NCBI RefSeq assembly: GCF_028279465.1
Contig: NZ_JANQNS010000015.1
Location: forward strand, 682,001-746,000
DNA from: Parasphingopyxis sp.
GTDB taxonomy: Bacteria; Pseudomonadota; Alphaproteobacteria; Sphingomonadales; Sphingomonadaceae
Length of the DNA stretch: 64,000 nt
Direction of reading: 5' to 3'
Under the pieces are notes generated by a model. It made no database searches and was not told where the DNA came from. It worked only from the letters and a program-made list of their open reading frames with translations. This document shows, piece by piece, positions 36,720 through 45,737 of this stretch. The position numbers were made by a program, and so were the translations under genes. The first letter of the stretch is position 1, and every line of letters starts with the position of its first letter.

Positions 36720-38905
36720 CGCGTGTAATCCTCCGCAAGTTCGCGGAAAAATCTCTCCGCCGAAAACTTGGTCTTTGCATGTTTTGCCGCCGCTTCGGCC
36801 ATCCGCGCAAGGCGATCAGTATCTGCAAGCAACTCGCGGCTGACCTGCGCTATTTCGCGGCAATCGTCCGGAGCCACAAGCAGCCCAGATATATCGGGCT
36901 GTATGGTTTCGCCGGCGCCACCGACATCGAAAGTCACCACCGGCACCTTCATCATTTGCGCTTCTATCAACACATTCGGCAAGCCCTCGCTTTCCGAAGT
37001 CAGCCAGAACACATCCATCGCTGCAAGATAGTCGGCCACATTGTCGACTTGGCCCGGCATATGCAGCCGTCGCTCCAGCCCTGCATTGGCGAAGTGCCGA
37101 GCGACATCGGCGCGCAGCGGGCCATCGCCCACCATCAGGAACTGCGTTTGCGGAGCTTTTGCGGCGAGTGCAATCGCCGCTTCCGCCCATAGCAGCGGCT
37201 GTTTGACCGGCGAAAAGCGCATGACCGTGCCGATGATCGAGGCCTCCGGGTTGATGCCAGCAGCTGTTCGCGCTGCCGCTTTATCCTTGGTCGCACCGGG
37301 CCACTCAAAACCGTTATACAGTGTCCGGAACCGCTGGTCGGCCTTGACTTGCCACCATTGCGCGTAGGCAGTGGCGGCGGCGTTGGCGCAAAACAGAATG
37401 TTGATTTCCGGCCGTTCGAGCAGCCTCCGATAGACACGAGGATAGGAGGCAATCGGCTCCGCCCGGCCCGAACAGGGCACAGCCGGCATATGATGGAAAT
37501 GCACGAATATCTTTGGCGTGCCGGCGGCCAGACCCGCATAGGCGGCAAGCAAACCTGTCAGATCGTTCCAGGCATGGATGACGCGGGGTCGGCTATCCCG
37601 GATATACGCGTAGAGCTTTTGGGCCCGGACATCCCAGCTTGGCGGTAGTAATGCGCATGGCAAATCCGCGCCGCCATCCGGCCCGAGTAAAACGATATCG
37701 CCGGCGCTGACGCCCGCCTCCTCCGCATAAAAGGCGGACGACGCGCCATCGGCATAGTTGAGAAGCGCAAGGTCAACATGATCAAAATCGTCGCTATCGC
37801 TGAAGTGCCGATAGGCCCGCGCCATCATCCGCTCCATCCCGCCACATGCAAGCGTGTTACCGACCATTAGCAAGCGGTTGTCCGTCGCATAATGTTGCAC
37901 ATCGTCCAGTCCACTTTCGAACAACCAGTCGAACGCCAGCTCGGCGGGTTCGGCGAGTGCTGGCATGACCTCACTGCGATTACGCGCATAATCCAGCAAC
38001 GTCGCGCGACCCGGCACCGGTATGGTGAAATCCGCCGTCGACAGAATGTTGCTATCATCAAGCCAGCGCCCGCGTTCAGCGGCCAAGCTCGCGAGACGGC
38101 GACGGATAGCTCCGCGCGCCTTCGCGTGCCGCGTTTGCGTCAAGGCTTGCCGAAAAATGAGCCGCGCAAAACCCGGATAGCCAAGCGCTCTTGCGAGGCG
38201 TGCATCCGCAATCGCCCGATCGTGCTGCGGCAAATGCTGCGCAGCAAATAGGTGCATGGCACTATCGAATAGCGGGTCTCCGGTCCCGACACCGAGCTTG
38301 TGCATGCCCACAATCGCCCAATGTAAATGGGCCGGGGACGCCTCCCGATCGACGAGTTCAGACGTATAGTCACGCAAACCGGCGATATCCTTCCGGTCTC
38401 GAAACGTCTCGACTGCGGCCTGCGTCTTCTTCGCGGACGAGGCGAAAAGCCTGCTGAACGGCGACGATCGACCGGCTGGTTGCTCGGCTTCGATCCGAAG
38501 GCCCTCGGGAACCAGATCGCCCATCGGATGGTCAGAGCGGAAGGCAGCAACATCTCGAGCCATGTCACCATCATAATTGTCCAGCGATCCAGTGGCCGCC
38601 GATCTGGAATTTTCTTGGGCCAGCGAAACTAAAAAATCCGGCACGGGATCGAGCTGCGCCAGCATATGATCGGCCAAACCGCGATGACCGAGATGAAGCG
38701 CTGCTTCTGCGACACAGGCCGCCGCGAGTCGATCATGATCATCCGCGCGGAAAATATCGCGCCACACAGCAATGACATCGCGCCAAAAACCGTGCTGGCT
38801 CGCAGCGATCGCCGCGACGAGCGGACCATCGGGCGGTAGCGGAAAGCGGCGCACGGCTATCTGCCGAACAGGCGCGCGAACCGCGCCCGCCAGCGCCCCG
38901 GCCAT
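36716..38905 (-). CDS. GT4-type glycosyltransferase with long N-terminal helical domain
   Basis: A 729-residue protein. The C-terminal half (from about residue 345, RLLMVGNTLACGGMERMM) is a GT-B glycosyltransferase of family 4, with the donor-site motif SESEGLPNVLIEAQMMKVPVV holding the EX7E glutamates and FSPVKQPLLWAEA before it. The first 340 residues are alpha-helical and Ala/Arg-rich, possibly TPR-like, and may recognise the acceptor. The ATG at 38905 overlaps the upstream gene by about 50 bp; a GTG at 38854, just after that gene's stop, is an alternative. Likely cytoplasmic and part of glycan or glycoprotein synthesis. Confidence 0.85.
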   Translation of the reverse strand: MAGALAGAVRAPVRQIAVRRFPLPPDGPLVAAIAASQHGFWRDVIAVWRDIFRADDHDRLAAACVAEAALHLGHRGLADHMLAQLDPVPDFLVSLAQENSRSAATGSLDNYDGDMARDVAAFRSDHPMGDLVPEGLRIEAEQPAGRSSPFSRLFASSAKKTQAAVETFRDRKDIAGLRDYTSELVDREASPAHLHWAIVGMHKLGVGTGDPLFDSAMHLFAAQHLPQHDRAIADARLARALGYPGFARLIFRQALTQTRHAKARGAIRRRLASLAAERGRWLDDSNILSTADFTIPVPGRATLLDYARNRSEVMPALAEPAELAFDWLFESGLDDVQHYATDNRLLMVGNTLACGGMERMMARAYRHFSDSDDFDHVDLALLNYADGASSAFYAEEAGVSAGDIVLLGPDGGADLPCALLPPSWDVRAQKLYAYIRDSRPRVIHAWNDLTGLLAAYAGLAAGTPKIFVHFHHMPAVPCSGRAEPIASYPRVYRRLLERPEINILFCANAAATAYAQWWQVKADQRFRTLYNGFEWPGATKDKAAARTAAGINPEASIIGTVMRFSPVKQPLLWAEAAIALAAKAPQTQFLMVGDGPLRADVARHFANAGLERRLHMPGQVDNVADYLAAMDVFWLTSESEGLPNVLIEAQMMKVPVVTFDVGGAGETIQPDISGLLVAPDDCREIAQVSRELLADTDRLARMAEAAAKHAKTKFSAERFFRELAEDYTR

Positions 38906-39675
38906 CCCGCCGCGCGATGCAGCCGGTCGATCTCCTGCCGGCTGCGCTCGGCCTGGCGCGCCAGATCGCGTTCATGCCGCGCCGCGAGCGCCTGTTCGCG
39001 CTCTGCCCGCACACGCTTCTCGCTTTGCAGCCGGTCGATTTCCGCCCATGCCGCCGCCGTCCGAGCGCGCCACAGCGCCGCTTCGTTCTCCGCCTCGGTC
39101 AGCACCGGAACTTCATTTGCGTTCAAATAGACGCCACCGGCGATCAGCCTAGTTTCGACGGAATCGCCTGCTGCGATGAAGTCGGCAATGGTCGTTTTCA
39201 GCACCGAAACGTCAGCATATGTCTCACCAGCCAGTGCATCACGCAGCAGTTGCGCCGGTATCCAGCACCTTTCCGGCAAGTCCGCCGCCAATTGCGTATC
39301 GAAGGGGCCGATGGCGAGCAGGTCAGTCTGCACTATCTTGCTGTCTGCATTTTCGAGTCGCTCGCACAGCAGACCGAGCGTTGGCCCGAAATCCTCGATC
39401 GCATGGAAGGCGAATTGCAGATGACGCGCCGTTTCCCGGCCAAGTGCGGTCGAAAGGACGTCCGATAGTGTTGCGGGATTGCGCGCATCAACGAGCTGCA
39501 CATCCTCGTCCGGCTCAAGAATGTCACGCATCGCTTCATGGATGTCGTCGTCGAGACAGAATATCGCGACCGGCAATGCCCCGCACTCCCATTCAGACGG
39601 GTCTTCCGCGTTTCGAATGGCGGTCAGCGCGGTGTTGTCCGCGAACCAGTAGCGCCGGGCGATTGAACCGCTCAT
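38857..39675 (-). CDS. hypothetical protein with C-terminal coiled coil
   Basis: A 272-residue protein I cannot assign. Residues 1 to about 190 look globular and acidic (GSIARRYWFADNTALTAIRNAED..., LPVAIFCLDDDIHEAMRDILEPDED, DSKIVQTDLLAIGPFDTQLAADLP). Residues about 195-262 are a strongly charged Glu/Arg/Ala coiled coil (EAALWRARTAAAWAEIDRLQS..., LAARHERDLARQAERSRQEIDRLH), and the end is very basic (GRWRARFARLFGR). Its ATG overlaps the stop of the upstream glycosyltransferase (39672-39675) and it sits between two glycosyltransferase genes, so a scaffold, chain-length or transferase-associated role is possible. Confidence 0.7.
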   Translation of the reverse strand: MSGSIARRYWFADNTALTAIRNAEDPSEWECGALPVAIFCLDDDIHEAMRDILEPDEDVQLVDARNPATLSDVLSTALGRETARHLQFAFHAIEDFGPTLGLLCERLENADSKIVQTDLLAIGPFDTQLAADLPERCWIPAQLLRDALAGETYADVSVLKTTIADFIAAGDSVETRLIAGGVYLNANEVPVLTEAENEAALWRARTAAAWAEIDRLQSEKRVRAEREQALAARHERDLARQAERSRQEIDRLHRAAGWPGRWRARFARLFGR

Positions 39676-40811
39676 GCGCCCTCTCCGAGCAAAGCGCGGT
39701 GATAGAGCGCGCTGTTCCGAGCGGCATCGAAATGCGTGGCGGCGAAAGCAAGAGCCTGCTCACGGCGCGCCGCAAAGGCAGCCGAATCGTCATGCCAGTC
39801 GATTATCGTGTCGGCGATTGCGCGCGGATCATAATCGATCAGTGCAACGCCGTCCGCCGCGCCGAAATCCTCCGCGAAGAGCGCGCGGGACAATATGGCC
39901 GGCAACCCGCTCGTCATCGCCTCCATCACGACCTGCGGAAATCCCTCGGATCGCGCGGGCAGCAGCAGCGCATGGTGATCGCGATAGAGATTGGGAAGCG
40001 CGGCATAATCGTGAAAACCGAGGTAGCGGCGATTGCCCACCTCGCGTTCCGCAAAATCGCCAGCGATGGTGAACGTGACGTCAGGCCGCTTATCCGCGAG
40101 CAGGTCCGCCGCCGCTTCGATCAGATCGATGCCCTTCTCCGCGCTATTCCGGCCAACGAAGAGGACTTTCTCGCAGCGGTCCGGATCGCCCTCGGACGGC
40201 GAAAAATGCCCGCGATCCACGCCCCGCCGGCAGATGTCTATCTTGTCCGGATTGCTCGCAATCTCGGCAATACGCGCTCTTTCCGTCCCGCCCATCACGA
40301 TCACCGTACGCGCGACTTCGATTGCATAGCGTTCCTGCGCAGCGAGATTGGCGAGAAATGCCGTGCCCTGCATCGGCCTTCCGGCCGCCTCATGTACGGC
40401 TGTCTGCGTCGCGATATCGTTGCCGGCTATGCGATAGACATAGTCGCAACCCGCATGATGGGCGGCTCTGGCAAGCGCGAAATTATGGCCGATCATTCGC
40501 CCGTTGAGCGTACTGACGATATCCGGCGCATGTTCGGCAACCGCTGCCGCATAGTCCTCTGCGAGCACCGCCGCCGCATTCTGGCCTGCATCGTCCGCGG
40601 TATCCAGCTTGGCGAAAGATACGCCATAGTCGGCCGTAAGCCTCTGCCGATGCGGATCGCTTTCGGGTGGCAGATCGCGCATCAGCACCGTGATCGCGGC
40701 GCGCTCGCGCAGATCGCCCAACAGGCTCGGATATTTATAGCTGCCCCGGATTTCCCAATCACGCGCATCATGCGCAACCCAGGACGGTTCGAAAAAGGCG
40801 ATATGCGTCAC
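39672..40811 (-). CDS. GT4-type glycosyltransferase
   Basis: A 379-residue GT-B glycosyltransferase. It starts with GTG at 40811 (THIAFFEPSW...). The donor domain has KVLFVGRNSAEKGIDLIEAA and the EX7E region PARSEGFPQVVMEAMTSGLPAIL, typical of GT4. IVSTLNGRMIGHNFALARAAHHAGCDYVYRIAGND belongs to the acceptor half. It likely transfers a nucleotide-activated sugar during surface glycan assembly. It is first of the tightly overlapping glycan genes and lies 39 bp after the epimerase gene. Confidence 0.87.
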   Translation of the reverse strand: MTHIAFFEPSWVAHDARDWEIRGSYKYPSLLGDLRERAAITVLMRDLPPESDPHRQRLTADYGVSFAKLDTADDAGQNAAAVLAEDYAAAVAEHAPDIVSTLNGRMIGHNFALARAAHHAGCDYVYRIAGNDIATQTAVHEAAGRPMQGTAFLANLAAQERYAIEVARTVIVMGGTERARIAEIASNPDKIDICRRGVDRGHFSPSEGDPDRCEKVLFVGRNSAEKGIDLIEAAADLLADKRPDVTFTIAGDFAEREVGNRRYLGFHDYAALPNLYRDHHALLLPARSEGFPQVVMEAMTSGLPAILSRALFAEDFGAADGVALIDYDPRAIADTIIDWHDDSAAFAARREQALAFAATHFDAARNSALYHRALLGEGA

Positions 40812-40850
40812 GATGGCTCGACTGTGCGGAAAAGCGGCGGCGGAAACAAG

Positions 40851-41789
40851 TTAGAGCGAGAGGCGGTCGCGATTGTCGACAAACCAGCGCCACGTTTCCT
40901 CCAGCCCGTCCTGAAGGTCAATCCGGGCAGCATAACCCAGCGTATCGCGCGCATGTCCGATATCGCACCAGGTATGGACGATCTCGCCGGTTCGGAACGG
41001 CTGATGCTCGACAGCAATATCCTGCCGGCTGATGTCGCGCAGCATGTCGATGATCGCGTTGAGCGGTGTCCCGATACCGGTTCCGAGCTGAATGGGGCCG
41101 GTCGCGTCGGATTGCAGCGCCGCGATGATCCCATCAGCCAGATCGCGCGCATGCACATAATCTCGGGTTTGACTGCCATCGCCATAAACCTTCAGCGTTT
41201 CGCCGCGCAGTATCTGCTTGATAAAGAGCGCGATAACGCTGCCCTTGTGCCAGGATCGGGGGCCGTACACATTGGAAAAGCGCAGCGATGTTGCCTTGAT
41301 CCCGTAGCTCGCGACATAGGCCGAACAATAGCCTTCGACCGCCAGTTTCGATGCGCCGTAGGGCGATAATGGCGCGGGCACCATCGCTTCGTGAACCGGC
41401 GGTTCGGCCTCGCCGATGATTGCCCCACCGGTAGATGCGTTGACGATCTTGTTTACACCCAGACGCCGCATCGCTTCTAGGACAACGAGACTGCCGCCGA
41501 CATTCACATCGAAATTGAACTTCGGCTCGGAAATGCTTGGAATAACCCGCGTATCTGCCGCGAGATGTACGACCGCATCAACGCCTTCGAGCACGTTTTC
41601 GACCGTTTCCGGATCGCGGATATCGCCCGATACAAATGTGACGTCACAATCGGCAATCGCTTCTCGCGATCCGAGCACCTCATTGTCGAGCACAACCACA
41701 TCGTACCCGCCCAACTCCGCAAGCCGAGCGATCAGGTTGCTGCCGACAAAACCCGCACCGCCGGTGATCGCGACACGCATATTGGTCAT
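40851..41789 (-). CDS. NAD-dependent epimerase/dehydratase (UDP-glucose 4-epimerase-like)
   Basis: A 312-residue extended short-chain dehydrogenase. The NAD-binding motif is AITGGAGFVGSNL (7-19), the catalytic YxxxK is Tyr144-Lys148 (SPYGASKLAVEGYC), and Asn/Ser/Thr at 117-120 (NASTGGAI) precede it. SNVYGPRSWHKGSVI is typical of GalE/WbpP-like enzymes. It would supply an epimerised or dehydrated nucleotide sugar to the glycosyltransferases downstream. The ATG at 41789 is preceded by GGAGAAA. It diverges from the methyltransferase gene across a 127-bp gap. Confidence 0.87.
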   Translation of the reverse strand: MTNMRVAITGGAGFVGSNLIARLAELGGYDVVVLDNEVLGSREAIADCDVTFVSGDIRDPETVENVLEGVDAVVHLAADTRVIPSISEPKFNFDVNVGGSLVVLEAMRRLGVNKIVNASTGGAIIGEAEPPVHEAMVPAPLSPYGASKLAVEGYCSAYVASYGIKATSLRFSNVYGPRSWHKGSVIALFIKQILRGETLKVYGDGSQTRDYVHARDLADGIIAALQSDATGPIQLGTGIGTPLNAIIDMLRDISRQDIAVEHQPFRTGEIVHTWCDIGHARDTLGYAARIDLQDGLEETWRWFVDNRDRLSL

Positions 41790-41916
41790 AGAGATATTTC
41801 TCCACTTCTCGTCGGTTGTGATTTAGGCAATCATTGTTTTTGCCGGTAGCGGCAGATAGGCCAGCGACTTGGCAAAAGCCATCGCGTTATTCCGTCATCG
41901 CCAGAGGAACGGGTTC

Positions 41917-42975
41917 ATGCTCTCCAAGGCCAAGTCTCTCCTCAAAATCGGCGCGCCACCACCCGTAAAAGATACATCACCAAAACCGGATTTTTCCGAA
42001 CCAGATTTTTTGGAAGAATTTTGCGCATTGCTCGACAACGGAAAACCAGAACAGGCACTCGACTTTTTCCTGTCGCAGGCAGGCGCGCTGGCGGACTCAA
42101 ATATTCACCGCCGCGTGAAGCTCAATCATTTTCGGTACGCCGCGCGCATTCTTGAACATCAAACCCGTGGCAAACATGGCATCGAGAAGCTGACGCGGAA
42201 GCTCCGATCGATCAACGAGAACCTTAAAGGCATCGAAATCCCGCAAGGCGCCTTTCTGGATTTCGGGTGCGGCGGGCATGATCCGCTGGGACTCGCGACC
42301 GCGCACTATCTCAACGGTTTCGACCGGGCGATCGCCTGCGATCTCTTTCCCATACATGTTCCGGCCTATTCCGCCTTCTCGATGTACGAGATATTGGCCA
42401 ACATGCGCGGCTTCCCGCACAACTATCTGCGGCCGGATGGAGACCTCGCAGAGTTCAGGCGGCGCCTGATAGAGTTGGACCTACAGCCATTTATCGACCG
42501 GGATTTCGAAGCCGGGCTAGCGGCGCTTACAGGGAAGGTGGTCTATCGGCTCGACGATATCGTGAATCTGGATGTCGAAGACGAGGAACTCGCTCTCGCG
42601 GTCTCTTTTGCCGTCCTCGAACATGTCATGGATCATGAGCAGGTCTATGATTGGTTGTTCCGCAAGACCAAGCCCGGGGGTATCCAGTTTCACTTTGTCG
42701 ATCTGGTGGATCATCGGTCCTATGGCGGTGGCGTCGAATTCGACCCGTGGAGTTTCCTCACCGAGGAAATCGGACCACCCAATGTCAACAGATTACGGGC
42801 TTCCGAGCATCGTACTGCACTCGAGAATGTAGGTTTCGAAGTCCTAGTGGATCGGCGCAAGGCAGGGACGATACCGTTGGAAACGAAGGAAAAGCTGATC
42901 CCGCCCTGGTCCGAAATGTCCGAAGCGGAAATTGGCGCGACCAAGATTTCGCTCGTTCTGCGCAAGCCGGTATGA
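41917..42975 (+). CDS. SAM-dependent methyltransferase-like protein
   Basis: A 352-residue protein from the ATG at 41917, which has GAGGAA 8 nt upstream; the frame opens at 41869 without such a site. Motif I is FLDFGCGGHDPLGLATAHYL (near 110-130), and SFAVLEHVMDHEQVYDWLFRKTKPGGIQFHFVDLVDH is the later part of a class I methyltransferase fold. The first 90 residues are helical and specific to this protein. The substrate is unknown; methylation of a glycan or lipid carrier is a reasonable guess from context. It is followed by a glycosyltransferase gene after 38 bp. Confidence 0.78.
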   Translation: MLSKAKSLLKIGAPPPVKDTSPKPDFSEPDFLEEFCALLDNGKPEQALDFFLSQAGALADSNIHRRVKLNHFRYAARILEHQTRGKHGIEKLTRKLRSINENLKGIEIPQGAFLDFGCGGHDPLGLATAHYLNGFDRAIACDLFPIHVPAYSAFSMYEILANMRGFPHNYLRPDGDLAEFRRRLIELDLQPFIDRDFEAGLAALTGKVVYRLDDIVNLDVEDEELALAVSFAVLEHVMDHEQVYDWLFRKTKPGGIQFHFVDLVDHRSYGGGVEFDPWSFLTEEIGPPNVNRLRASEHRTALENVGFEVLVDRRKAGTIPLETKEKLIPPWSEMSEAEIGATKISLVLRKPV

Positions 42976-43013
42976 CATTGCCATTCAGCCGCATCGCAGA
43001 CTAGGCAGCTCGC

Positions 43014-45605
43014 ATGCAAATGGACCATTTTGGAGTTCGGGCCTTTCCATCGCTCGACGCCTATCAGAGCGATGCGCCGGGCAAGTTGCGCGTTCTGATC
43101 GCGACCGAGGAAATCGTCGGGCCGGTGCGCAATGGCGGGATCGCATCGACCTATTATCATCTGGCGCGCGGGCTGGCCGCGGAGGGGCATGACGTCACGG
43201 TCTGCTATCTGAAGGGCCAGGAAGTGGAGAATGAAACGGCCGACCATTGGGTCACGTTCTACGCCCAATATGGCATCGCCTTCGTGCCCCTGCCCGATCT
43301 CGGTGAACCGCTGGCGGGTGCGAGCGCGAAATGGCAGGCGCGCTGGCTCTCCTTCTACCGCTGGCTGCGCGATAGTGAGCGGTTCGACGTGGTGCACAGC
43401 TCCGAATGGCGCGGCGGCGTCTTTTATGCGTTGCAGGCGAAGCGGATGGGCCTCGCCTTCCAAGACACCCTCTTCGTCACCAAGACATCCTCGCCCTATA
43501 TCTGGAACCGCCATTATCAGATGCAGCCGATCGACAATGTCGACCTGCTGATTGCGAGCTTCGCCGAGCAGAAATGCGTCGAATGGGCGGATATGGTAGT
43601 CGGCGGCAGCGCACATCTCCTCAGCTTCATGGATCATATCGGCTATCGCCTGCCCGAGGGGCGCACCTATGTGCAGCCCAACATAATCGATTTCTCCGAA
43701 GTACAGGTCGAGGACCAGCGGCCAGAACGCGATTTCGGCTACACGGTCGAGACCCGCGAGCTCGTCTTTTTCGGGCGTCTCGAACCGCGCAAGGGGCTGG
43801 ACCTGTTCGTCCTCGCACTCGACATGCTGGTTGCGCAAGGCGTCGAGATCGACCGCGTGACCTTTCTCGGTAAACCGGGCGAACCGCTGGCCAACCAGCA
43901 AGGCATGCAGCCGCTCGATTTCATCAAGGAGCACGCGCAGCACTGGCCGTTTCCGGCCGATATCGTCACCGATCTCAATCAGCCCGAAGCGCTGAGCCTT
44001 ATGTGTTCGCGCGATATGATCGCGGCGATGCCCTCGCTGATCGAGAATTCGACGATGGCCGTTTACGAGGCGCTTGTGCACAAAATTCCGTTCGTGGCCA
44101 CCGCGGTCGGCGGCACGCCCGAACTGATCGACCCTGTAGATCATGATGCCACGCTTGTGCCGCCCGATATCGAAGCCCTCGCGCTGCGATTGAAAGGCGC
44201 GCTGGAAGACGGGCAGGTCGTCGCACGTCCGGCTTTCGACAATGATGCCAATCTTGAAACCTGGTACGGTTTTCATCGCCATGTCGCCGCCAAAGGCGCC
44301 GCATCGCTCGCCCCCGCCATCGCGGCCCCGAGCAAGCGCGAGACCATCGCGCTCGTCATCCATGCGGCCAATGTCGAAGCGCTCGACCAAGCTATAGAGC
44401 AGGCACTTGATACGCAGGACACCGACTCTGTCCTGATCTATTCGGCAGCTGTAGTCCCTGAATCCGTCAGACAGGAACTGGTCGAGCTCAAGGCCGATTT
44501 CATTACGATCAACGAAGCAATCGGTGCATCTGCAGGCGCATGCTTCAATAATGCGCTACAGATATCGCAGGATGACATCCTGGTGATGCAGTCGGCAGAC
44601 GCCGTGCTCGGCAAATCCGGCTTCGAGGACGCACTGCGCACGGCTTGCGCGGCCGCACCAGACTCGCTGTTCACCAGTGTCTTCGAGTTCACGGCCGATA
44701 CCGAGCGCGGCGAGCCCGACACAATTTTCGCGCCGCTCGGCGCCGATCCGGCGAGCCAGGCGCTCACCGGCGCTGCCTATGGCGTCGAACTGATCGCCGG
44801 CCGCCGCTCGACTTTCCTCAAATGGGGAGAGTTCGAAACCTATCGTGTACCAAAAGGCACGATCCAAGAATATGTGACCCGCGGGGCGCTGACAGGCCAC
44901 GATTTCCTCGTCCTGCCCGAGATAGTGTTCGATCATCGTGGGGATTTTTCCGATATCACCGAACAGAGCGGCAATAGCGCCTATCTGGCGCAAAAAGCGC
45001 TGGTCGATGCGGGATCACTGGCCACCAAAAAACTCTTGCTGCACAAACCCGAAGCCGCGCGCGCGCCGGGCAATGCCGGGCGCATCATTCTCGGCCAAGC
45101 CCATCGCGAAGACGGCGAGACTGCCTGGCTGACCAATGCCGAGAAGATGGGTCGCGTGTCCGATCCACCGCCCAATCGTCATCATGTGCTACTCGGTTTC
45201 GATCGCGAAGCGGCGCGGCTGGATTTCGCCATTTTGCATGAGGGCACGCTTACGATCCGCGCGAACGGCGTTCCAATATGCGAAGACGGGGCATTCGGGC
45301 AGCGCGGCGCGTTTACGCGCGACAGCGTGGAACTGCTGGCGCTGCTCGAGGATAGCGATCGCCTGCGTCTCAGGATCGAATTCGTCCGGAACGGGCATGA
45401 ACGGTTCGCCTCGATACTCGCGCAGCGGATCGAAGAGGGTATCTATTTCCTCAGCGCGCGCAGCCCGATCTTCTGGAACGGCGACTTCGAAGAGATGCTG
45501 GCTCTGATTGGCGGTAAACGCGAAACGCCGCCCCTGCCCCCGCTGCGTCGTCTGCCCGAATCGCGTCCATCTCTGGTCGCGCGCTTGCGCCGAACCGGCC
45601 GCTAG
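43014..45605 (+). CDS. bifunctional-looking GT4-GT2 glycosyltransferase
   Basis: An 863-residue protein. Residues about 20-420 form a GT-B glycosyltransferase with a GT4/GT5-like start (VLIATEEIVGPVRNGGIASTYYHLARGLAAEGHDV), LVFFGRLEPRKGLDLFVLAL and the donor region SLIENSTMAVYEALVHKIPFVATAVGGTPELID. Residues about 440-700 look like a GT2 (GT-A) nucleotide-diphospho-sugar fold (RETIALVIHAANVEALDQAIEQAL; DDILVMQSADAVLG). A further 150 residues at the C-terminus are unassigned. Such fusions make two linkages or contain a degenerate partner. No canonical DXD is evident in the GT-A part; QSADA may replace it. It lies 132 bp before the CHAT gene, same strand. Confidence 0.82.
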   Translation: MQMDHFGVRAFPSLDAYQSDAPGKLRVLIATEEIVGPVRNGGIASTYYHLARGLAAEGHDVTVCYLKGQEVENETADHWVTFYAQYGIAFVPLPDLGEPLAGASAKWQARWLSFYRWLRDSERFDVVHSSEWRGGVFYALQAKRMGLAFQDTLFVTKTSSPYIWNRHYQMQPIDNVDLLIASFAEQKCVEWADMVVGGSAHLLSFMDHIGYRLPEGRTYVQPNIIDFSEVQVEDQRPERDFGYTVETRELVFFGRLEPRKGLDLFVLALDMLVAQGVEIDRVTFLGKPGEPLANQQGMQPLDFIKEHAQHWPFPADIVTDLNQPEALSLMCSRDMIAAMPSLIENSTMAVYEALVHKIPFVATAVGGTPELIDPVDHDATLVPPDIEALALRLKGALEDGQVVARPAFDNDANLETWYGFHRHVAAKGAASLAPAIAAPSKRETIALVIHAANVEALDQAIEQALDTQDTDSVLIYSAAVVPESVRQELVELKADFITINEAIGASAGACFNNALQISQDDILVMQSADAVLGKSGFEDALRTACAAAPDSLFTSVFEFTADTERGEPDTIFAPLGADPASQALTGAAYGVELIAGRRSTFLKWGEFETYRVPKGTIQEYVTRGALTGHDFLVLPEIVFDHRGDFSDITEQSGNSAYLAQKALVDAGSLATKKLLLHKPEAARAPGNAGRIILGQAHREDGETAWLTNAEKMGRVSDPPPNRHHVLLGFDREAARLDFAILHEGTLTIRANGVPICEDGAFGQRGAFTRDSVELLALLEDSDRLRLRIEFVRNGHERFASILAQRIEEGIYFLSARSPIFWNGDFEEMLALIGGKRETPPLPPLRRLPESRPSLVARLRRTGR

Positions 45606-45737
45606 TCTCGCTGCAGCCGGGCGGTGTGACGCTGGATTCGCGGTGCGGTGTCGCTATAGGTGTGATCGGTCGCATAATTTGCCCGGCTGAATAGGCGCTA
45701 AGACCGACAGCCAGCATGATGAAGTGCGGAGGGAAAT

